The position numbers and the translations under genes are program-made. A model generated the notes under the pieces. The model made no database searches and had not been told where the DNA came from. It worked only from the letters and a program-made list of their open reading frames with translations. From Clostridia bacterium (GTDB lineage: Bacteria; Bacillota; Clostridia; Oscillospirales; Butyricicoccaceae), in the NCBI GenBank assembly GCA_017407765.1, contig JAFQVZ010000291.1:1-8406 (forward strand): a stretch of 8,406 nucleotides of DNA, given 5' to 3'. Below, in pieces: positions 6,531-8,406 of this stretch (within the stretch, counting starts at the first letter, position 1; the number at the start of each line of letters is the position of its first letter).

Positions 6531-6559
6531 ATCTTATCATGATTTATGCCAATTGTAAA
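6531..6559 (-). promoter_or_regulatory. Probable promoter of the dpaA-like gene
   Basis: The reverse strand shows TTTACA (6554-6559), a 17-base spacer and TAAGAT (6531-6536) preceded by TGA, an extended -10. The -10 itself is only four of six to consensus. It resembles sigma-A rather than the sporulation sigmas; I could not read a convincing sigma-E, -F, -G or -K promoter here. The leader would be about 27 bases. Confidence 0.45.
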
Positions 6560-6653
6560 CGAAAAAGTTTGCTTATGCTAACCAAAAAACGGCCCTGAGC
6601 CTCCCTATCTTAACAAAAAATACAAATTTTCTTTCCTCAAATTACTTTTAGGC

Positions 6654-6682
6654 TTTATATTTTTCGATTGTTGTAATATAAT
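6654..6682 (+). promoter_or_regulatory. Sigma-A promoter of murC
   Basis: TTTATA (6654-6659) and a perfect TATAAT (6677-6682) are 17 bases apart. The start point would be near 6689, giving a leader of about 28 bases. The stretch between this promoter and the divergent dpaA-like promoter (about 6560-6650) is AT-rich and holds no gene or clear palindrome that I can see. Confidence 0.6.
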
Positions 6683-6716
6683 ATACTCAAAGAAATATTT
6701 TGGTTGGTGAACTTAA

Positions 6717-8102
6717 ATGACATATACAGAGTTTAAAGCAATTATCGACTCGAAAGAGCCTATACATATCTGCGGCATCAATGGTGTTTCCATGCGTGCT
6801 CTTGCAAAAGAACTTTGCAGCATGGGCGCAACAGTTCAGGGCTCTGACCGCGACCCCTCTCCCTATCTTGATGAGTTTGAATCTCTCGGCATCCGCTTCA
6901 TGCAGGGCCATCATATCGATAACACAGCCGGTGCGGCTCTTGTTATCCGCACAGCAGCTGTTCTTGACAACAACCCCGATATTGTTGGCGCCAAAAGCAG
7001 AAATACCCCTATCCTCGAGCGTGCCAATGCATGGGGTATGCTTATGAGCCGATATGAGCAGGCCGTATGTATCGCCGGCACCCATGGCAAGACCTCTACT
7101 ACATCTATGATCGCCACATTTACTCAGAGCGCAGGCTGCGACCCCACCGTTATGGTCGGCGGTAACCTCAGCAATATCGGCGGCAGCCTCAGGATCGGTT
7201 CCGACAAGCTCTTCATTGCCGAGGCTTGCGAATATAAGAACTCCTTCCTCAGCTTTACCCCCACCATCGCAATTATTCTTAATATCGACCGCGACCATCT
7301 TGATTTCTTCAGCGATACTGACGATATCATTGCATCCTTTACCAAGTTTGCCTATCTTGTTCCTGAGCAGACCGGCGTTGTTATTGCATGTCTTGATGAT
7401 ATCAACACCGTCAAGGCAGTTAAGGATATCAACCGCCGAGTTATTACTTTCGGCACAACTCCCGAAGCAGATTATTATATGGATAACGTTGCTTCTCACA
7501 ACGGTTTCTATAGCTTTGATGTCATCCATGACGGCAAGGTGTTTACCCGCATCGATATGAATGTTCCCGGTATGCATAATGCAGGAAACGCTGTTGCTGC
7601 TGCTATTGTTGCCGATCTTCTCGAGGTAGAACCTGAGGCATTCAAAAAGGGCATTGAAGAATACCGCGGTGTTGGACGCCGCTTTGAATACAGAGGCGAT
7701 TACAACGGCGCCAAGATCTTTGACGACTATGCTCATCACCCCAGCGAGATCGAGGCAACACTTAAGGCCGCAGCTGACATGAATCCCAACCGTGTCATTT
7801 GTGTTTTCCAGCCTCACACATATTCGAGAACGGTTTCGCTTCTCAACGAGTTTGCCGATGCCCTCTCTCACTGCGACGTATGCGTTCTGACCGAGATCTT
7901 TGCCGCACGAGAGACTAATTTCTCTGGCATTACATCACAGAAGCTCTCCAATATGATCAAGGGCTCTGCCTGTGTTCCCACTCTTGATGCCGCAGCAGAT
8001 TTCATAATCGAAAATGCTCAGCCCGGCGATATCATCTTTACAATGGGCGCGGGAGACATTAACAAGGTCTATAATATTCTTGTAGAAAAGACATCCAAAT
8101 AA
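6717..8102 (+). CDS. murC: UDP-N-acetylmuramate--L-alanine ligase MurC
   Basis: MurC adds L-alanine to UDP-N-acetylmuramic acid using ATP, the first peptide step of peptidoglycan precursor synthesis in the cytoplasm. The 461-residue length is typical. In order are the N-terminal UDP-binding loop IHICGINGVSM (16-26), the ATP P-loop GTHGKTSTT (121-129), the EACEY segment (E169, E172), the central-domain PGMHNAGNAVAA (284-295), DDYAHHP (336-342), QPHTYSR (365-371) and TMGAGD (442-447). The ligase Mpl was considered, but length and DDYAHHP favour MurC. The start ATG has a modest site, GGTTGGTGA, ending 6 bases upstream. The first loop is unusual: the family normally has GIGGxxMS, here GINGVSMR. 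The gene is a single unit with its own promoter and terminator, with no other cell-wall genes alongside in this window. Codons are biased like those of the helicase. Confidence 0.94.
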   Translation: MTYTEFKAIIDSKEPIHICGINGVSMRALAKELCSMGATVQGSDRDPSPYLDEFESLGIRFMQGHHIDNTAGAALVIRTAAVLDNNPDIVGAKSRNTPILERANAWGMLMSRYEQAVCIAGTHGKTSTTSMIATFTQSAGCDPTVMVGGNLSNIGGSLRIGSDKLFIAEACEYKNSFLSFTPTIAIILNIDRDHLDFFSDTDDIIASFTKFAYLVPEQTGVVIACLDDINTVKAVKDINRRVITFGTTPEADYYMDNVASHNGFYSFDVIHDGKVFTRIDMNVPGMHNAGNAVAAAIVADLLEVEPEAFKKGIEEYRGVGRRFEYRGDYNGAKIFDDYAHHPSEIEATLKAAADMNPNRVICVFQPHTYSRTVSLLNEFADALSHCDVCVLTEIFAARETNFSGITSQKLSNMIKGSACVPTLDAAADFIIENAQPGDIIFTMGAGDINKVYNILVEKTSK

Positions 8103-8117
8103 CTCTGATAAAAGATC

Positions 8118-8152
8118 AACCCCTGAGAGAAATGCTTATTCTCTCAGGGGTT
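8118..8152. terminator. Terminator between murC and the convergent membrane-protein gene
   Basis: AACCCCTGAGAGAA (8118-8131) pairs with TTCTCTCAGGGGTT (8139-8152) over 14 bases around a 7-base loop and runs into TTTT, a standard Rho-independent terminator for murC, 15 bases after its stop. It lies between two convergent stop codons; on the reverse strand the tail (GATCTTTT) is weaker, so two-way action is plausible but less certain. Confidence 0.88.
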
Positions 8153-8158
8153 TTCCAT

Positions 8159-8406
8159 TTATATCACCGAGATCACAAATCCCGCAAGGCATAAAACCAT
8201 ATATGCCGTCATTCCGAAATTAAGATATATCTCCGTGGCCTTAACCGCGCCGCAGCTTGAAAGACGGTTAAGCCTGAGAACATCTCTGCCCTGCCTTATC
8301 CATAGGAATATTCCTGCCGCCATTATACACATAACTGCCTGCGAAGCAAGCATTCCGACCGGATCCATCCTCAGCAGAAGAGGCATCACGACCGATCCGG
8401 TAAAAT
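8159..8406 (-). CDS. Membrane protein of unknown family (C-terminal 81 residues, start beyond window edge)
   Basis: The reverse frame is open from the right edge down to a TAA at 8159-8161. The visible part reads FTGSVVMPLLLRMDP, then a likely transmembrane helix (VGMLASQAVMCIMAAGIFLW), a short basic loop with RQGRDVLRLNRL, and a second likely helix (NFGMTAYMVLCLAGFVISVI) that ends the protein. A GTG and an ATG occur at 8389 and 8386, but without a ribosome binding site, and the frame stays open to the edge, so the true start probably lies outside. The helix-basic loop-helix ending suggests an integral inner-membrane protein with both helices near its C-terminus. I do not recognise the family. 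It converges on murC and shares its terminator region. Confidence 0.6.
   Translation of the reverse strand, partial: FTGSVVMPLLLRMDPVGMLASQAVMCIMAAGIFLWIRQGRDVLRLNRLSSCGAVKATEIYLNFGMTAYMVLCLAGFVISVI

Noticed and set aside
5868..6542. 224-codon plus-strand open frame opposite the dpaA-like gene
   Set aside because: No ribosome binding site and no domain; the opposite strand carries conserved GGDAR, TAEGA and GNGHIG motifs with a good start.
6498..6716. Sporulation sigma-factor promoter or operator in the dpaA-like/murC divergent region
   Set aside because: I looked for sigma-E, -F, -G and -K patterns on the reverse strand and for palindromes; none was convincing, and a sigma-A-like pair explains the dpaA-like start better.
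6687..7871. 394-codon minus-strand open frame antisense to murC
   Set aside because: Same codon-register effect; its protein has no recognisable motif and its end lies inside the murC promoter region.

Overview
The window looks like an ordinary chromosomal housekeeping segment of a low-to-mid GC Firmicute. It is most likely a gut-type member of the Clostridia, perhaps the Oscillospirales/Ruminococcaceae; that placement is an inference from protein flavour only. Supporting signs are strong AGGAGG-type ribosome binding sites, sigma-A promoters with AT-rich spacers, an AddB-type (not RecBCD) recombination nuclease and a DpaA-like protein. No mobile element, CRISPR array, tRNA or rRNA was seen.

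Layout from left to right: (1) the N-terminal third of addB on the minus strand, cut by the left edge; (2) a divergently transcribed amidohydrolase of the Xaa-Pro dipeptidase/imidazolonepropionase-like group; (3) a DEAD-box RNA helicase with a DbpA-type RNA-binding domain, on the plus strand; (4) a convergent two-gene minus-strand operon, read right to left, encoding an aminoglycoside-adenylyltransferase-like nucleotidyltransferase and then a class I SAM methyltransferase, with stop and start codons overlapping; (5) a minus-strand dipicolinate synthase subunit A-like gene without a dpaB partner in view; (6) divergent murC on the plus strand; (7) the C-terminal end of a membrane protein on the minus strand, cut by the right edge.

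Almost every gene is its own transcription unit. Credible promoters can be read for addB, the amidohydrolase, the helicase, the nucleotidyltransferase operon, the dpaA-like gene and murC. Rho-independent-type hairpins follow the amidohydrolase, the helicase (shared with the convergent methyltransferase), the dpaA-like gene and murC.

The genes do not form one pathway: DNA repair, peptide or amino-acid catabolism, RNA remodelling, small-molecule modification, a possible DPA-related reaction and cell-wall synthesis sit side by side. The points most worth a second look are the AddB N-terminus with no Walker A motif, the lone DpaA-like protein, the coupled nucleotidyltransferase/methyltransferase pair, and the strong codon bias of the three plus-strand genes, which creates very long spurious antisense ORFs. 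I found no convincing undescribed system.
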